5,801 bases of DNA. It comes from Methanoregula sp. (GTDB taxonomy: Archaea > Halobacteriota > Methanomicrobia > Methanomicrobiales > Methanospirillaceae). The stretch covers positions 5,086 through 10,886 of the forward strand of contig PMKW01000051.1 of assembly GCA_003157895.1 (NCBI GenBank), in the 5' to 3' direction. The stretch's first letter is position 1. Each line of letters begins with the position of its first letter. The translations under genes and the position numbers were made by a program. This document shows, one piece after another, positions 5,681 through 5,801 of this stretch. The notes beneath the pieces are model-generated. The model was not told the DNA's origin and did not search any database. It saw nothing but the letters and a program-made list of their open reading frames with translations.

Positions 5681-5801
5681 CTGAAGCCGCCGCGGGGTAT
5701 CCATCGTCGCTTCAGCGAGGATGGAGTGGAGAATGCTTCATCCCTTGCGGATGAAGCAGAGGGATTTGAAAAATCCCTCTTGTCGAAAGTCATCAGACTT
5801 G
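5681..5801. repeat. Dense hairpin cluster with interchangeable arms
   Basis: Hairpin 5700-5725 has arms TCCATC/GATGGA, a G-G mismatch, inner TCGC/GCGA and loop TTCA. Hairpin 5734-5758 has arms TGCTTCATCC/GGATGAAGCA, a perfect 10 bp, and loop CTTGC. Hairpin 5758-5780 has arms AGAGGGATTT/AAATCCCTCT, a perfect 10 bp, and loop GAA. Hairpin 5787-5800 has AAGTC/GACTT with loop ATCA and may continue past the window. In addition CTGAAGC (5681-5687) can pair with GCTTCAG (5709-5715), which would break the first hairpin. Confidence 0.65.

Larger units (their letters stand above)
5320..5801. other. Gene-poor region with a series of short hairpins
   Basis: No convincing coding sequence is found in these 482 bases. 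The only sizeable open frame, on the minus strand at 5458-5793, has no ribosome binding site and an atypical composition shaped by inverted repeats. After the GTPase terminator, hairpins occur at 5424-5438, 5517-5543, 5591-5607, 5614-5631, 5700-5725, 5734-5758, 5758-5780 and 5787-5800. Most have perfect stems. The stretch may be a dispersed intergenic repeat, a structured RNA, or the leader of a gene beyond the right edge. No clear strong TATA box is seen; a weak AT-rich patch with ATTAT/ATAAT symmetry lies at 5545-5560. Confidence 0.6.

Noticed and set aside
5458..5793. Minus-strand open frame of 111 codons in the right-hand region
   Set aside because: It has no ribosome binding site, no recognisable domain, and its sequence is dictated by the hairpins. 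An open frame of this size in GC-rich DNA is unsurprising.
5681..5801. CRISPR array
   Set aside because: The units are inverted repeats of differing sequence with no regular direct repeat and spacer pattern, and no cas genes are present.

Overview
The window looks like core chromosome from a methanogenic euryarchaeon, most likely order Methanomicrobiales (a Methanoregula-like genome). This is inferred from archaeal-only families (RadA recombinase, HMf-type histone, OB-fold RPA-like protein, archaeal NOG1-like GTPase, CBS/HTH regulator), archaeal TATA-box promoters, moderately high GC in genes and AT-rich promoters. The genus is a guess from general resemblance, since no search was possible. 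I find no bacterial-style promoters, insertion sequence, CRISPR array, tRNA or rRNA.

Left part (1-2721, plus strand): a DNA-repair group. The 3' part of an RPA-like single-strand DNA-binding protein is followed, after an 80-bp gap with its own TATA box and ribosome binding site, by the complete recombinase gene radA. The GTG start of a HAD-family phosphoglycolate phosphatase overlaps the last 7 bases of radA, so the two are probably co-transcribed and translationally coupled. RPA-like protein coats single-stranded DNA and RadA forms the strand-exchange filament. The phosphatase could dispose of 2-phosphoglycolate released when damaged DNA ends are cleaned, or from Rubisco side reactions.

Middle part (2703-4182, minus strand): three genes run leftward. 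A wHTH + two-CBS-domain regulator comes first, then an archaeal histone 52 bp downstream whose TATA box contains the regulator's stop codon, then a small PRC-barrel protein whose promoter implies a leaderless mRNA. The PRC-barrel gene overlaps the 3' end of the phosphatase gene tail to tail by 19 bp. The regulator carries an unusual C-H-x3-C-H cluster between its HTH and CBS domains.

Right part (4228-5319, plus strand): a NOG1/Obg-like GTPase, probably for large-subunit ribosome assembly, is divergent from the regulator across a 45-bp promoter region. It ends in two T-tracts.

5320-5801 has no convincing gene. It holds a series of perfect or near-perfect short hairpins, densest at 5681-5800, where a TGAAGC/GCTTCA core occurs twice in each orientation, allowing mutually exclusive folds. 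This is the least explained part of the window and runs off its right edge. The protein-coding part is otherwise ordinary housekeeping sequence.
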